A stretch of DNA of 64,000 bases from NCBI RefSeq assembly GCF_000682735.1, contig NZ_AWFD01000001.1, positions 1-64,000 of the forward strand, read 5' to 3'. Below, one piece after another: positions 7,158-16,624 of this stretch. The DNA comes from Hyphomonas sp. CY54-11-8. Its GTDB lineage: Bacteria > Pseudomonadota > Alphaproteobacteria > Caulobacterales > Hyphomonadaceae. Both the position numbers and the translations under genes were made by a program. Each line of letters opens with the position of its first letter. Positions within the stretch are counted from its first letter, which is position 1. The notes beneath the pieces are model-generated. The model saw nothing but the letters and a program-made list of their open reading frames with translations. It was not told the DNA's origin and ran no database searches.

Positions 7158-8162
7158 ATGAACCGCTCACGCACAGCTCTCGTCCTCGGCGCCACAGGCG
7201 GGGCCGGGTATGAAATCGCCGAAGCCCTCCGCCGCCGGGGCTGGCAAATCCGGGCGCTCAGCCGCCGGCCGGATTATGGCCAGACGCTGCTGCCCTATGC
7301 CGACTGGCTGAAGGGCGATGCGATGAATGCGGCCGACGTGGCTGAAGCCGCAATCAACACCGACCTGATCGTTCATGCCGTGAACCCGCCGGGCTACCGC
7401 AACTGGCGTGGCCTCGCCCTGCCGATGCTGGACAATACGATCGCCGCCGCGAAGGCCTCGGGCGCGCGGATCATGTTCCCGGGCACGATATATAATTACG
7501 GGCCGGATGCCTTCCCGTTGCTCAAGGAAACCGATCCGCAAAACCCGCGCACCCGTAAAGGCGCGATCCGGGTGGAGATGGAAGAACGACTGGAACGGGC
7601 TGCCGGGCAGGGGACGCGGGTCCTGATCGTGCGGGCGGGCGACTTTTTCGGGCCGCACAGCACAGGCAATTCCTGGTTCTCGGAAGGCCTCGTGAAACCC
7701 GGTCAGCCGGTGAAATCCGTTACCTGGCCCGGGCGGAAAGGGGTGGGCCATGCCTGGGCCTATCTGCCGGACTATGGCGAGGCGGTTGCTGCTCTGATCG
7801 AGCAGGACACCGAACTCACCGCTTTCGAGAATTTTCATTTCGCGGGTCACTGGTTCGAGGACGGACACGACTTTGCAGAAGAAGTGCGCCTTGCAGCCGG
7901 CGCGCCGGATGCGCCGATCCGGGACTTGCCGTGGCCGGTCCTGCAGTTGTTGTCGCCATTCGTGCGCCTGTTCAGGGAGCTCGCGGAGATGAAATATCTC
8001 TGGGATGTCCCCGTCCGCCTCGACAATACGAAACTGGTACAGCGGCTTCGCGCCGAACCGCACACGCCGATCAGGGCTGCCTTGCACACGACGCTCGATG
8101 CGATGGGATGCCTGCCCGAGACGATCCGGAGACAGAGCGAACTCAACTTAAGGGATTGTTGA
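7158..8162 (+). CDS. NAD(P)-dependent epimerase/dehydratase (extended SDR)
   Basis: A 334-residue extended short-chain dehydrogenase/reductase. The nucleotide-binding GATGGAGYE lies about residues 11-19 (TALVLGATGGAGYEIA), and the fold continues with a DLIVHAVNPPGY segment and RAGDFFGP. A canonical YxxxK catalytic pair is not obvious, so the reaction may be a reductase or isomerase reaction with altered chemistry. AAAGGAG upstream of ATG 7158 sets the start. It is divergent from the LysR gene and is the likely regulated target. Confidence 0.85.
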   Translation: MNRSRTALVLGATGGAGYEIAEALRRRGWQIRALSRRPDYGQTLLPYADWLKGDAMNAADVAEAAINTDLIVHAVNPPGYRNWRGLALPMLDNTIAAAKASGARIMFPGTIYNYGPDAFPLLKETDPQNPRTRKGAIRVEMEERLERAAGQGTRVLIVRAGDFFGPHSTGNSWFSEGLVKPGQPVKSVTWPGRKGVGHAWAYLPDYGEAVAALIEQDTELTAFENFHFAGHWFEDGHDFAEEVRLAAGAPDAPIRDLPWPVLQLLSPFVRLFRELAEMKYLWDVPVRLDNTKLVQRLRAEPHTPIRAALHTTLDAMGCLPETIRRQSELNLRDC

Positions 8163-8204
8163 GGGGTCTATGGTCTTCTCCCCTCGGTGGAGGAGCGTCG
8201 GACG

Positions 8205-10205
8205 ATGACCGGTGGCGGCAAGCTTGAATTGCTGATGGAGGTGCTGAACCTCCTGCCCAATCCTGTTTCCGTCAAGAATGCGAACCATGACTGGGTCGAG
8301 GTCAATGACGCGTTCTGCCGGTTTGTCGGTCTGCCGCGCGAAGACCTGATCGGGCAGCCGGATCGTGAAGTCTTCCCGAACGAACAGGCCGACATCTTCC
8401 GGGAAATCGATGACCGTGTTCTGGAAACCCGTACCCAGATTGTGACGACGGAACAGATCTCCAATGCCGCGGGAGATCTGCGCTGGGTCGAATCATCGAC
8501 ATCCTTTTTCCAAGATGCTGCAGGCAGCGCCTTTATCGTGAGTATCCTGACGGATGTCACAGAGCTGAAGAAGCAGGAAGCGGAGCTGGAGGACGCCCGC
8601 AAGACGGCGCTGAATGCGTCAAAATCGAAAACGGAATTCCTCGCTAATATGAGCCATGAAATCCGTACGCCCATGAATGGCGTCCTCGGCATGTCGCAGG
8701 TCTTGCGCCGGACGACACTCGATGGCGAACAGGTCGAGATCGTCGAAATGATCGAACGGTCCGGCGAAGCCCTGCTCACCGTGATCAATGACATTCTCGA
8801 CTTTTCCAAGATCGAAGCCGGGAAGCTGGCGATCGATTCAGAACCTTTCTCCCTCTCTGCGGTACTGGACGATGTTGCCGCGCTGCTCGGCTCCGGCGCG
8901 AACGAGAAGGGGATCGAGCTGATCACCGACATCAGCCGCGACGTGCCCGATGAAGTGGTCGGCGATGCGGGCCGGATACGCCAGATCCTGACCAATCTTG
9001 TGGGCAATGCGATCAAGTTCACGACCGAAGGCCATATCCTCGTCCGCATCGCCGGGTCCGGCGAGAATGGCTACGCTCATCTGGCGATCACGGTGGACGA
9101 TACCGGCATCGGCATTCCGGAAGACAAGTTGGAGACAGTGTTCCACCAGTTCGAACAGGCGGACGCCTCCGCCACGCGCCGCTTTGGTGGCACAGGCCTT
9201 GGCCTTTCGATCTGCCGCAGCCTGGTCGAAGCCATGGCCGGGCAAATCGGTGTGACCTCGACCTTTGGTGTCGGGTCCACCTTCCGGGTCGAGTTGACGT
9301 TGCCAATTGCCGATGATGAGCCGCGCCTGTTCCTGGAACCGGTGGAGCGGCCGGATCTCGGCCATGTCCGTGCGCTGGTGATCGACGATATTTCGCTGAA
9401 CTGCCGGATCTCGGCCAGCCAGCTCGCCCTTTACGGTATCCGGTCAGACCATGAGACCGATCCGCGCGAAGGCCTGCGGCGCCTCGCCGATGCACATAAT
9501 CGCCGGGAACCTTATGACCTGCTGGTGCTGGACTATCAGATGCCCGGGATCGACGGCCTGCGTGTCGCAAGAATGATCCGCTCCAAGCCAGCCTTCAATC
9601 GATTGAAGATCGTGGTCGTGTCCTCGGTGGATTCCCAGGACGCGAAAGACGCTTTCCTGGAAGCGGGGGTCAACGCATTCCTGGTCAAGCCCTTGCGCAG
9701 CGGCGCGCTGGGCGAGGCGGTCAGCGCCGTGATCGGAAAGGCCCCGCGGCCCGCCCCGGTGAAAACACCAAAGCCGAAGCCTGTGGCGGCTCCGATACCG
9801 GCGCGCGCCTCCGCAGGGCGCATCCTGATTGCCGAGGACAATGAGGTGAACCAGCGGGTGATGGCCGGACTGCTGAACGGGTCCGGCTATGAGCTGCACT
9901 TCGCGGCCAATGGGGAGATTGCCGTCGACCTCTTCCGCCAGAACGCCTACGCCATTGTGCTGATGGATGTGTCCATGCCGGTCATGGACGGGCTGGCGGC
10001 GACAAGGGTGATCCGGGATTTCGAGGCGTCCGGCGGCAGGGCCCCCACGCCGATTATTGCCGTGACGGCGCATGCCATGACCGAGGAACGGCGGGATTTC
10101 CTGTCTCGCGGGGTGGATGCGGTGCTGACCAAGCCGGTCGACAAGGCCGAATTGCTGGAAGCGGTGCAGGAATGGACCGGGCGGCCCGTCCGCAGGGTTG
10201 CCTGA
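8205..10205 (+). CDS. PAS-domain hybrid histidine kinase with two receiver domains
   Basis: A soluble 666-residue sensor kinase with no membrane segments. Order: PAS sensor (about 10-120), HisKA with phospho-accepting His151 in MSHEIRTPMNG, HATPase_c with Asn268 (N box), DDTGIGIP and GTGLGL, a first receiver domain with Asp443 in LVLDYQMPGIDG, a Pro/Lys/Ala linker (about 510-540), and a second receiver with Asp588 in VLMDVSMPVMDG. The second receiver has the acidic pair AEDN; the first has IDDI. ATG 8205 was chosen because GGAGGAG lies at a proper distance; a GTG at 8187 overlaps that site. No response regulator is adjacent, so its output partner must be elsewhere. Confidence 0.95.
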   Translation: MTGGGKLELLMEVLNLLPNPVSVKNANHDWVEVNDAFCRFVGLPREDLIGQPDREVFPNEQADIFREIDDRVLETRTQIVTTEQISNAAGDLRWVESSTSFFQDAAGSAFIVSILTDVTELKKQEAELEDARKTALNASKSKTEFLANMSHEIRTPMNGVLGMSQVLRRTTLDGEQVEIVEMIERSGEALLTVINDILDFSKIEAGKLAIDSEPFSLSAVLDDVAALLGSGANEKGIELITDISRDVPDEVVGDAGRIRQILTNLVGNAIKFTTEGHILVRIAGSGENGYAHLAITVDDTGIGIPEDKLETVFHQFEQADASATRRFGGTGLGLSICRSLVEAMAGQIGVTSTFGVGSTFRVELTLPIADDEPRLFLEPVERPDLGHVRALVIDDISLNCRISASQLALYGIRSDHETDPREGLRRLADAHNRREPYDLLVLDYQMPGIDGLRVARMIRSKPAFNRLKIVVVSSVDSQDAKDAFLEAGVNAFLVKPLRSGALGEAVSAVIGKAPRPAPVKTPKPKPVAAPIPARASAGRILIAEDNEVNQRVMAGLLNGSGYELHFAANGEIAVDLFRQNAYAIVLMDVSMPVMDGLAATRVIRDFEASGGRAPTPIIAVTAHAMTEERRDFLSRGVDAVLTKPVDKAELLEAVQEWTGRPVRRVA

Positions 10206-10262
10206 ACTGCCATCTGACACATTGACGCGATGCCTTGTGTGTTGCACGAGACGCGCTGGCGC

Positions 10263-10285
10263 GCGCGTTCACGCGCAATATTTTT
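10263..10285 (+). terminator. Possible weak terminator or attenuator before leuC
   Basis: GCGCG (10263-10267) and CGCGC (10272-10276) form a 5-bp GC hairpin with a TTCA loop, followed by AATATTTTT. It lies between the histidine kinase gene and leuC, 25 bp before the leuC start. I see no good promoter between it and leuC, so it could attenuate leuC instead of ending the kinase transcript. The stem is short, hence low confidence. Confidence 0.35.
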
Positions 10286-10309
10286 CTACAAGCAGGGAAT
10301 TTTCGGCCC

Positions 10310-11707
10310 ATGGCAGGCAAGACACTCTACGACAAGATTTGGGATGCGCATCTGGTGCACACCGATGAGGCGTCGGGGGAAAGCCTACTCTATATCGACC
10401 TGCACCTGATCCACGAAGTGACCACGCCGCAGGCTTTCGCCGGGCTGAAGGCTGCCGGGCGCGGTGTGCGCCGTCCGGACCTGACCCTCGCCACGCCGGA
10501 CCACAACACACCGACCGAGAACCAGGCCGCGGGCCTCGCCGGGGTGAAAGACCCGGAGGCCCGCAACCAGCTCGAAACGCTGATGCGCAATGTGGAAGAG
10601 TACAAGATCGAGATCTTCCCGATGGGCGATATCCGCAACGGCATCGTCCACGTGATCGGGCCGGAGCAGGGCCGCACCCAGCCGGGCATGACGATTGTTT
10701 GCGGCGACAGCCACACCTCCACGCATGGTGCATTCGGTGCACTCGCGCACGGCATCGGCACGTCAGAAGTGGAACACGTTCTGGCGACGCAAACGCTTCG
10801 TGCCCGGAAGATGCAGAACATGGCGATCGAAGTGACCGGCAAGCTGAAGCCGGGCGTGACCGCCAAGGACCTCGCGCTGCACATCATTGCGAAGATCGGC
10901 ACAGCCGGCGGCACGGGCTGCGTGATGGAGTATCGCGGTGAAGCGATCCAGGGCCTGACCATGGAAGGGCGCATGACGTTGTGCAACCTGTCCATCGAGG
11001 GCGGCGCGCGCGCGGGCCTCGTCGCGCCGGACGAGAAGACATTCGCCTATATCAAGGGTCGCCCGTCCGCGCCGAAGGGCGGGGCATGGGAAGTGGCGGA
11101 AAGCTACTGGAATACGCTCTACACGGATGAAGACGCCGTGTTCGACCATGTCGTCGAAATCAATGCCGAAGACGTTGAGCCCACCGTCACCTGGGGCACC
11201 AGCCCGGAGCAGGGCATTCCGGTCTCCGGCATCATTCCGAAGCCGGAAGACTTTACCGATCCGGTGAAAGCCGCCGCGTGTGAGCGCGCGCTGGACTATA
11301 TGGGCCTTGAAGGCGGCGTGCCGATCGCGGGCACGCCGGTGCAGCGCGTCTTTATCGGCTCGTGCACCAATTCCCGCATCGAAGACCTGCGCGCCGCGGC
11401 AGAAGTCGCCAAGGGCAATCAGGTGGCCGAAGGCGTGCGTGCCATGGTCGTGCCGGGCTCCGGTCTCGTCCGTGCGCAGGCGGAGGAAGAAGGCCTCGAC
11501 CAGATCCTGATCGAAGCAGGTTTCGAGTGGCGCGAACCGGGCTGCTCCATGTGCCTCGGCATGAACCCGGACATCCTGTCGCCGGGCGAACGTTGCGCGT
11601 CGACGTCGAACCGCAACTTCGAAGGCCGCCAGGGCCGCGGCGGCCGCACGCACCTGATGAGCCCGGCCCTTGCCGCGAAAGCCGCAATCACGGGTGTGAT
11701 CGGCTAG
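10310..11707 (+). CDS. leuC: 3-isopropylmalate dehydratase large subunit
   Basis: LeuC and LeuD together convert 2-isopropylmalate to 3-isopropylmalate in leucine synthesis. The 465-residue protein carries the three cysteines that hold the [4Fe-4S] cluster: Cys352 in [11 protein letters not shown], and Cys412 and Cys415 in [10 protein letters not shown]. The start at ATG 10310 ([12 protein letters not shown]) matches the family. Its partner leuD is 4.9 kb downstream at 16625, so the two subunits are not co-translated. Its TAG stop shares CTAG with the stop of the convergent gene on the other strand. Confidence 0.98.
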   Translation: MAGKTLYDKIWDAHLVHTDEASGESLLYIDLHLIHEVTTPQAFAGLKAAGRGVRRPDLTLATPDHNTPTENQAAGLAGVKDPEARNQLETLMRNVEEYKIEIFPMGDIRNGIVHVIGPEQGRTQPGMTIVCGDSHTSTHGAFGALAHGIGTSEVEHVLATQTLRARKMQNMAIEVTGKLKPGVTAKDLALHIIAKIGTAGGTGCVMEYRGEAIQGLTMEGRMTLCNLSIEGGARAGLVAPDEKTFAYIKGRPSAPKGGAWEVAESYWNTLYTDEDAVFDHVVEINAEDVEPTVTWGTSPEQGIPVSGIIPKPEDFTDPVKAAACERALDYMGLEGGVPIAGTPVQRVFIGSCTNSRIEDLRAAAEVAKGNQVAEGVRAMVVPGSGLVRAQAEEEGLDQILIEAGFEWREPGCSMCLGMNPDILSPGERCASTSNRNFEGRQGRGGRTHLMSPALAAKAAITGVIG

Positions 11708-12054
11708 AGCCGGAGGCCGAAGCGCGGGCCGATCCAGCTCATCAGAAGGTAGAGCGCGACGGTCAGGATACAGCCTGCACTGAGCGCCAGCCAGAATGGC
11801 CAGCCCTGTTTCAGCAGGGCAGGGATAAACAGGAACATCGGAAGGCTGGGCAGGACATACCAGAATGTGGCGGAGGAATGTTCGGCCATGTTGTGGACAT
11901 CGGGCTTGTCGCGCCAGAGCCAGATCATTCCCAGAACAGAGACCAGCGGAAGGGAGGCGACCAGCGCGCCGGCACCGGGATACCGCTTGGATATTTCCGA
12001 TACGATCGCAACGATGATTCCTGAGATCAGCGCTTTCAGAAGTAGATAGGCCAT
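11704..12054 (-). CDS. DUF3147 family membrane protein
   Basis: A 116-residue protein with four predicted helices ([54 protein letters not shown] and a final [15 protein letters not shown]). This build and the [14 protein letters not shown] segment match DUF3147, a family of unknown function. ATG 12054 is preceded by AAAGGCGC. Its stop is on the complement of the leuC stop: the four bases CTAG at 11704-11707 serve both strands. Confidence 0.78.
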   Translation of the reverse strand: MAYLLLKALISGIIVAIVSEISKRYPGAGALVASLPLVSVLGMIWLWRDKPDVHNMAEHSSATFWYVLPSLPMFLFIPALLKQGWPFWLALSAGCILTVALYLLMSWIGPRFGLRL

Positions 12055-12219
12055 GCGCCTTTGTTCCCATGCGTTGAATGTGTCATGCAATATGCTGCGT
12101 TTCATCAGGCCCGTCCAAGTGCCCGTTCGCCTTCCATACCCGAATACTTAAACCGAGCTTTCAGTTGCTTCACGGCCTCGGCGGGCGGATAGTCCCGCAA
12201 AACCATGAAGGAGGACGTG

Positions 12220-13206
12220 ATGGCTGGAACTGTTAAACTGCCCGGCGGGGTGACGCTGGATGGCCCGCGCGGGCGCACTTACGCATCCATTCTCGAAACC
12301 GTCGGCTCGACACCGTTGGTCGCCGCACCGAAATTTGCGGCAGACGCGGGCATCAAGGCCAACCTCCTCTTCAAGTGCGAGTTCTTCAATCCACTCGCCA
12401 GCGTGAAGGACCGGATCGGCCTGAACATGATCCTGGAGCTGGAAGCCGCCGGAAAGATCACGCCTGGAAAATCCGTGCTGGTCGAGCCGACGTCCGGCAA
12501 TACAGGCATCGGCCTTGCCTTCGTGGCGGCCAATCGCGGCTATCGCCTGATCCTGACCATGCCGGAATCCATGTCGATCGAGCGCCGGCGCATGCTGGCC
12601 TTCCTCGGCGCGGAACTGGAACTGACGCCGAAGGAGAAAGGCGTGAACGGCGCCATCGCCAAGGCGGAGGAACTGGTCGCCTCCATTCCGGACGCCGTCA
12701 TGCCCAGCCAGTTCGACAATCCCACCAATCCGGCGATCCACGAGAAGACGACTGCCGAGGAAATCTGGGTGGATACCGATGGCGCCGTCGATGCGGTGAT
12801 TTCCGGCATCGGCACCGGCGGCACGATGACCGGCTGCGCCCGCGTACTGAAGGCAAAGAAGCCGGGCCTCAAAATGTTCGCGGTGGAGCCGGAAGACAGC
12901 CCGGTCCTCTCTGGCGGTGAACCTGGCCCGCACATGATCCAGGGGATCGGCGCTGGCTTCATTCCCGGCAATGCCGACACGAGCATGATCGACGAAGTGG
13001 TGCAGGTCTCGAATGCCGATGCGATGGCGAACGCGCGGACGCTTGCCAAACTCGAAGGCATCCCGGGTGGCATCTCCTCCGGCGCGGCGGCGACGGCGGC
13101 CATCAAGGTCGGCAGCCGGGAGGACATGGCCGGCAAGACGCTGGTCGTGATCCTGCCGAGCTTTGCGGAGCGTTACGTCTCGACGGCCCTGTTTGAAGGG
13201 CTGTAA
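12220..13206 (+). CDS. cysK: Cysteine synthase A
   Basis: This PLP enzyme makes cysteine from O-acetylserine and sulfide. The 328-residue protein has the PLP lysine Lys63 in NPLASVKDRIG, the substrate loop PTSGNTGIGLAF, the phosphate-binding GTGGTMTG and SSGAAATAA near the C-terminus. The start at ATG 12220 has AAGGAGG at ideal spacing; an in-frame ATG 15 bases earlier would place that ribosome site inside the gene. It interrupts the leuC-leuD order and has its own 165-bp upstream region. Confidence 0.96.
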   Translation: MAGTVKLPGGVTLDGPRGRTYASILETVGSTPLVAAPKFAADAGIKANLLFKCEFFNPLASVKDRIGLNMILELEAAGKITPGKSVLVEPTSGNTGIGLAFVAANRGYRLILTMPESMSIERRRMLAFLGAELELTPKEKGVNGAIAKAEELVASIPDAVMPSQFDNPTNPAIHEKTTAEEIWVDTDGAVDAVISGIGTGGTMTGCARVLKAKKPGLKMFAVEPEDSPVLSGGEPGPHMIQGIGAGFIPGNADTSMIDEVVQVSNADAMANARTLAKLEGIPGGISSGAAATAAIKVGSREDMAGKTLVVILPSFAERYVSTALFEGL

Positions 13207-13218
13207 TCCCGCACGCGT

Positions 13219-14271
13219 ATGCTGCTCATCGACGTTCTGCTTCGATACCCGGCTGTTGCGGTCCTTCTGGTGCTTGCGGCGCTATGCATTCGGGACGGAG
13301 GCGGACGGGTACAGGCCTGGCTGGGCGCCGGGTTGACCGTCAGCCTGGCAGCGATGCTGATTGGCACCGCGCCGTCCATCCTGCAACCCTCGTTTCCGGC
13401 GCTTGTTGTCGTCCGCCTGATAGACATGCCGAACATGCTGCTCCTATGGCTGTTCGGTCGATCCCTGTTTGATGACGATTTCCGCATCCGCCCCACCGAC
13501 TGGGGTGTCGCCGCTTGCTACCTGGCGCTGTGGCTGGTCCTCAGACTGTCAGACCTGGGCCTGATCCCGCCAAGGCCTGACTGGATGCCGCTGGGTACCA
13601 ATCTGTTCTCCGCAGGCCTCGCGCTGCACCTCGTCTGGACGGCGCTTGCGGGACGGGGGGATGATCTCGTGGAAGCCCGGCGGTCCATGCGCCTCTGGTT
13701 CGTGATTGCGCTGGCCGGGGCGGCCGGGCTCAACATTTTTGGCGAGGCGCTGTTCAGCCGCGCGCATGACGGGGCGGTTTCGACATTCCGGTCGGCGCTG
13801 GTCCTGATCGTGGCGCTCTGGGGCCTGTTCTGGATGACGCGGCTGAGAGCGGAAGTCCTGCTGTTCCAGCCTGCGCCAAAACCTGCGCCGCCGTCCCCTG
13901 TCTCGCCGAAGGATGCGGCGCTGCTGGCACGACTGACCCGGTTGATGGAAGAGGATGAGGCCTATACCGAACAAGGCCTCACGATTGGCGCGCTAGCCGA
14001 GCGGGCAGGTGTGCCGGAGCACCAATTGCGGGCGCTCATCAATCGCGGCCTGGGTCACCGGAACTTCGCCGCCTTCCTGAACGGCTACCGAATCGCGCTG
14101 GCGAAGCGAAAACTGTCCGATCCGGACCTGGCACGCATTCCGGTTCTGACAATCGCCATGGATTCCGGTTTTGCCTCGCTTGCGCCCTTCAATCGGGCCT
14201 TCCGGACGATGGAGGGTGTGACGCCGACGGAATATCGCGACGCGGCGCTCGCCAAAGCCGGTCAGAACTGA
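13219..14271 (+). CDS. Membrane-anchored AraC family regulator
   Basis: A 350-residue protein whose first 205 or so residues form about six to seven hydrophobic helices (for example YPAVAVLLVLAALCI, WGVAACYLALWLVL, SALVLIVALWGLFWM). A Pro-rich linker (APKPAPPSPVSP, about residue 217) leads to a C-terminal AraC DNA-binding domain with GLTIGALAERAGVPEHQLRALI and a second helix-turn-helix ending FNRAFRTMEGVTPTEYR. It likely senses a membrane or periplasmic signal and binds DNA while tethered. It starts 12 bp after cysK and may be co-transcribed. Its target could be the hydroxylase gene that follows. Confidence 0.9.
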   Translation: MLLIDVLLRYPAVAVLLVLAALCIRDGGGRVQAWLGAGLTVSLAAMLIGTAPSILQPSFPALVVVRLIDMPNMLLLWLFGRSLFDDDFRIRPTDWGVAACYLALWLVLRLSDLGLIPPRPDWMPLGTNLFSAGLALHLVWTALAGRGDDLVEARRSMRLWFVIALAGAAGLNIFGEALFSRAHDGAVSTFRSALVLIVALWGLFWMTRLRAEVLLFQPAPKPAPPSPVSPKDAALLARLTRLMEEDEAYTEQGLTIGALAERAGVPEHQLRALINRGLGHRNFAAFLNGYRIALAKRKLSDPDLARIPVLTIAMDSGFASLAPFNRAFRTMEGVTPTEYRDAALAKAGQN

Positions 14272-14378
14272 AAAAACCGGCGCGATTTCGAATTCGATCA
14301 GGCTTTTCCAGTCTCGCGGAGACGTAAGGTACCCAAACGCACCATCCTGCGGTCACTTCAGATCTTGAGGAGACCGAC

Positions 14379-15209
14379 ATGGATTGGAGTACATTCACGT
14401 TTGATCATTTCTTGCAGCGGGCCGGGCACGGCATCGAGTTCGAGATATTCCGCTACTTGCTCGGCACGATGTCGACCTTCGTCATCATCTGGCTCGGCCT
14501 GTCACACCTGTTGCGCTACCGGAAGATCCGGAAACCCACCCCGCGCGCCCGCCAGATTCGCAGCGAACTGTTCTGGTCCGCCATGACGGTGCTGGTCTTT
14601 GTCGGCATGGACATCATTATCTTTGATGCCTCCGAGCTCGGCATTTTCCAGAAGTATGACGACGTCGCCAAATATGGCTGGGTGTGGTTCTTCGTGTCGA
14701 TCCCGGTGATGATCATCGCGCACGATACGTGGTTCTACTGGGCGCACCGGTTCATGCACCTGCCGCGCTTCTACAAGCTGTTCCATATGCGGCATCACCG
14801 GTCGCACAATCCGACACCGTTCACGGCCTATTCCTTCGCGCCGCTTGAAGCCGTGGTGGAATACGCTTTCGTGCCGGTCGGCCTGATGCTGATCCCGATC
14901 CACAACACGGCCTTCTACATCGTGATGATGGTCATGATCTTCAAAAACGCGACGGCCCATTGCGGCTATGAACTGATGCCGAAATCCTGGGCCCGCCTGC
15001 CGATGCTGGGCTGGCTGACGTCAGTCACCCATCACGACATGCACCATGAGCGCGCCAGCGGGAACTACGGATTCTACTTCACCTGGTGGGACCGCTGGAT
15101 GGGCACCGAACACAAGAACTATCTCGAACGCTTCGAGACTGCCGGTGACTGGGCCCGCAAGGCGGACGCGAAGCTCGCGGCCGGCCCGGCCCTTGTCCCG
15201 GCGGAATAA
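14379..15209 (+). CDS. Sterol desaturase/fatty acid hydroxylase family protein
   Basis: A 276-residue di-iron membrane oxygenase. Its three histidine clusters are all present: HRFMH (about residue 123), HMRHHRSHN (about 137) and THHDMHH (about 216), which bind two irons and hydroxylate or desaturate a lipid. Four or more membrane helices surround them. TTGAGGAGACCGAC before ATG 14379 is a good ribosome site. It follows a membrane AraC regulator by 107 bp, which may control it. The substrate (fatty acid, carotenoid, sterol or hopanoid) cannot be chosen from sequence. Confidence 0.92.
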   Translation: MDWSTFTFDHFLQRAGHGIEFEIFRYLLGTMSTFVIIWLGLSHLLRYRKIRKPTPRARQIRSELFWSAMTVLVFVGMDIIIFDASELGIFQKYDDVAKYGWVWFFVSIPVMIIAHDTWFYWAHRFMHLPRFYKLFHMRHHRSHNPTPFTAYSFAPLEAVVEYAFVPVGLMLIPIHNTAFYIVMMVMIFKNATAHCGYELMPKSWARLPMLGWLTSVTHHDMHHERASGNYGFYFTWWDRWMGTEHKNYLERFETAGDWARKADAKLAAGPALVPAE

Positions 15210-15280
15210 CGGGCCTCCCCTTGTCTCCGGCGGGGTTTTGTAGAACCCATCTTCAGGATCCCGCCGGAGAGTGTTTTCGT

Positions 15281-15763
15281 TTGGCCGCCCTGCACACCAT
15301 CGCCCTTTTCGTCCTCGGCCTCGTCATGCTGGCGATGGCCGCAGGACTCGACGCGATGATCCGGCTGGACGTGTCTGGCTGGGTGCAGTTGCTACTGGCC
15401 GGGTTCGGCGTCTATCTCGTGGTCATGTCGTGGTTCTCGCTGCGGTTCGACCGGCGCCGGGTATATGTTCTGGAGACCGGGACGCCCCAGACCGTGCAGT
15501 TCGAGATCAACCGGACATCCGACGGGGAGTCGGCGGCGTTCCTGGCGGAAGTGAAAATCGGCGAAGACGTCTGGATCACGCCGCTGCGCATTTCGCGTCG
15601 GGTACGGAAGCTGCGCAAGCAGGGCGAACTGGAAGGCGAAGCCTGGCTAGACGGGGAAGGGCGGCTTGTGGCGCTCGCCCATGAGGGCGAACAGCTCCGT
15701 GTCATGCCGTTTCCGCGCCGCAAGCGCTTTGGAAGAAAAGACAGAAAGAAGAAAAAGACATGA
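15281..15763 (+). CDS. Two-helix membrane protein, hypothetical
   Basis: A 160-residue protein beginning with two hydrophobic helices (HTIALFVLGLVMLAMAAGL and WVQLLLAGFGVYLVVMSWF), then a soluble domain and a very basic C-terminus (RRKRFGRKDRKKKK). No ATG is available near the first helix; TTG 15281 with GGAGAG upstream is the likely start, though a TTG at 15221 cannot be excluded. Its stop overlaps the next gene's ATG in ATGA, so the two are translationally coupled. No family is recognised. Confidence 0.68.
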   Translation: MAALHTIALFVLGLVMLAMAAGLDAMIRLDVSGWVQLLLAGFGVYLVVMSWFSLRFDRRRVYVLETGTPQTVQFEINRTSDGESAAFLAEVKIGEDVWITPLRISRRVRKLRKQGELEGEAWLDGEGRLVALAHEGEQLRVMPFPRRKRFGRKDRKKKKT

Positions 15764-16614
15764 GCCAGCTCGTCACCGGTCTCGACCATATCGTTCTCGT
15801 CGTGCCCGAGATCGACTCCGGCGCGGCGGTTTATGAAAGCCTGCTCGGCCGTCCGCCGGTCTGGCGTGCCATCGCCGAAGGCGGCGCCGCGACGGCGATC
15901 TTCAAGGTGGCCAACACCAGCCTCGAACTGATGGCGCCTGCCGGAGAGGGGCCGGTGGCCGACCGGTTGCGGGAGATCATCGAGGCAGAGGGCCCCGGTC
16001 TGAAGACGCTGGCCTTCGGCACGGCTGACATTGAGGCCGCGCATCACAAGCTTACCCGCCGGGGCATGCTGCCGACCGAGATTGCGCCGGGCGAGAGCAC
16101 AAATACGCTGGATGGGGCCACCCGCCGCTGGAAACGTTTCCGCTGCGCGGCCGACCAGACCGCCGGCGTGAAAACCTTCCTGATCCAGCCTGAAACGCCC
16201 CTGCCGCCGCAGGTCGATCCGGAAGGCGCGGTCGTCTCGCTCGATCATATCGTCATCGATACGCCGAACCCGGACCGGGCGCTCGGTCTTTATGGCGCAC
16301 GCCTCGGTCTCGACCTTGCGCTCGACCGCAATGCTCCGCAATGGAAGACGCGCTTCCTGTTCTTCCGCACCGGCGGGCTGACCTTCGAAGTGATCCACCG
16401 CCTTGGCGAGACGCACGATCCGGTCGGGCCAGACAGGATCTGGGGCCTGACCTGGGAAGTGGCCGATCTCACCGCGGCGCATGCGCGCCTCACCGACATG
16501 GGCTTCAACGTTTCGGAACTGCGCAAGGGCCGCAAACCCGGCTCCAGCGTCTTTACCGTGCGGGATGGCACAATGGGCGTTCCGACGCTTTTCATTGCGC
16601 ATGAGCCGAAGTAA
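15760..16614 (+). CDS. VOC superfamily protein with two glyoxalase-like domains
   Basis: A 284-residue protein made of two vicinal-oxygen-chelate modules, each opening with the same pattern: LDHIVLVVPE near residue 7 and LDHIVIDTPN near residue 161. The His of each and downstream Glu residues could ligate a metal. It resembles glyoxalase-like domain (PF13468) proteins and may be a lyase, isomerase or dioxygenase. It is coupled (ATGA) to the upstream membrane gene and ends 10 bp before leuD, so all three are probably one operon. The reaction is unknown. Confidence 0.85.
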   Translation: MSQLVTGLDHIVLVVPEIDSGAAVYESLLGRPPVWRAIAEGGAATAIFKVANTSLELMAPAGEGPVADRLREIIEAEGPGLKTLAFGTADIEAAHHKLTRRGMLPTEIAPGESTNTLDGATRRWKRFRCAADQTAGVKTFLIQPETPLPPQVDPEGAVVSLDHIVIDTPNPDRALGLYGARLGLDLALDRNAPQWKTRFLFFRTGGLTFEVIHRLGETHDPVGPDRIWGLTWEVADLTAAHARLTDMGFNVSELRKGRKPGSSVFTVRDGTMGVPTLFIAHEPK

Positions 16615-16624
16615 GAACGCCGCC

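Noticed and set aside
10228..10309. A possible leucine leader peptide before leuC.
   Set aside because: The short frame starting near 10230 has only one Leu codon and no Leu run, so it cannot act as a classical leu attenuator peptide.
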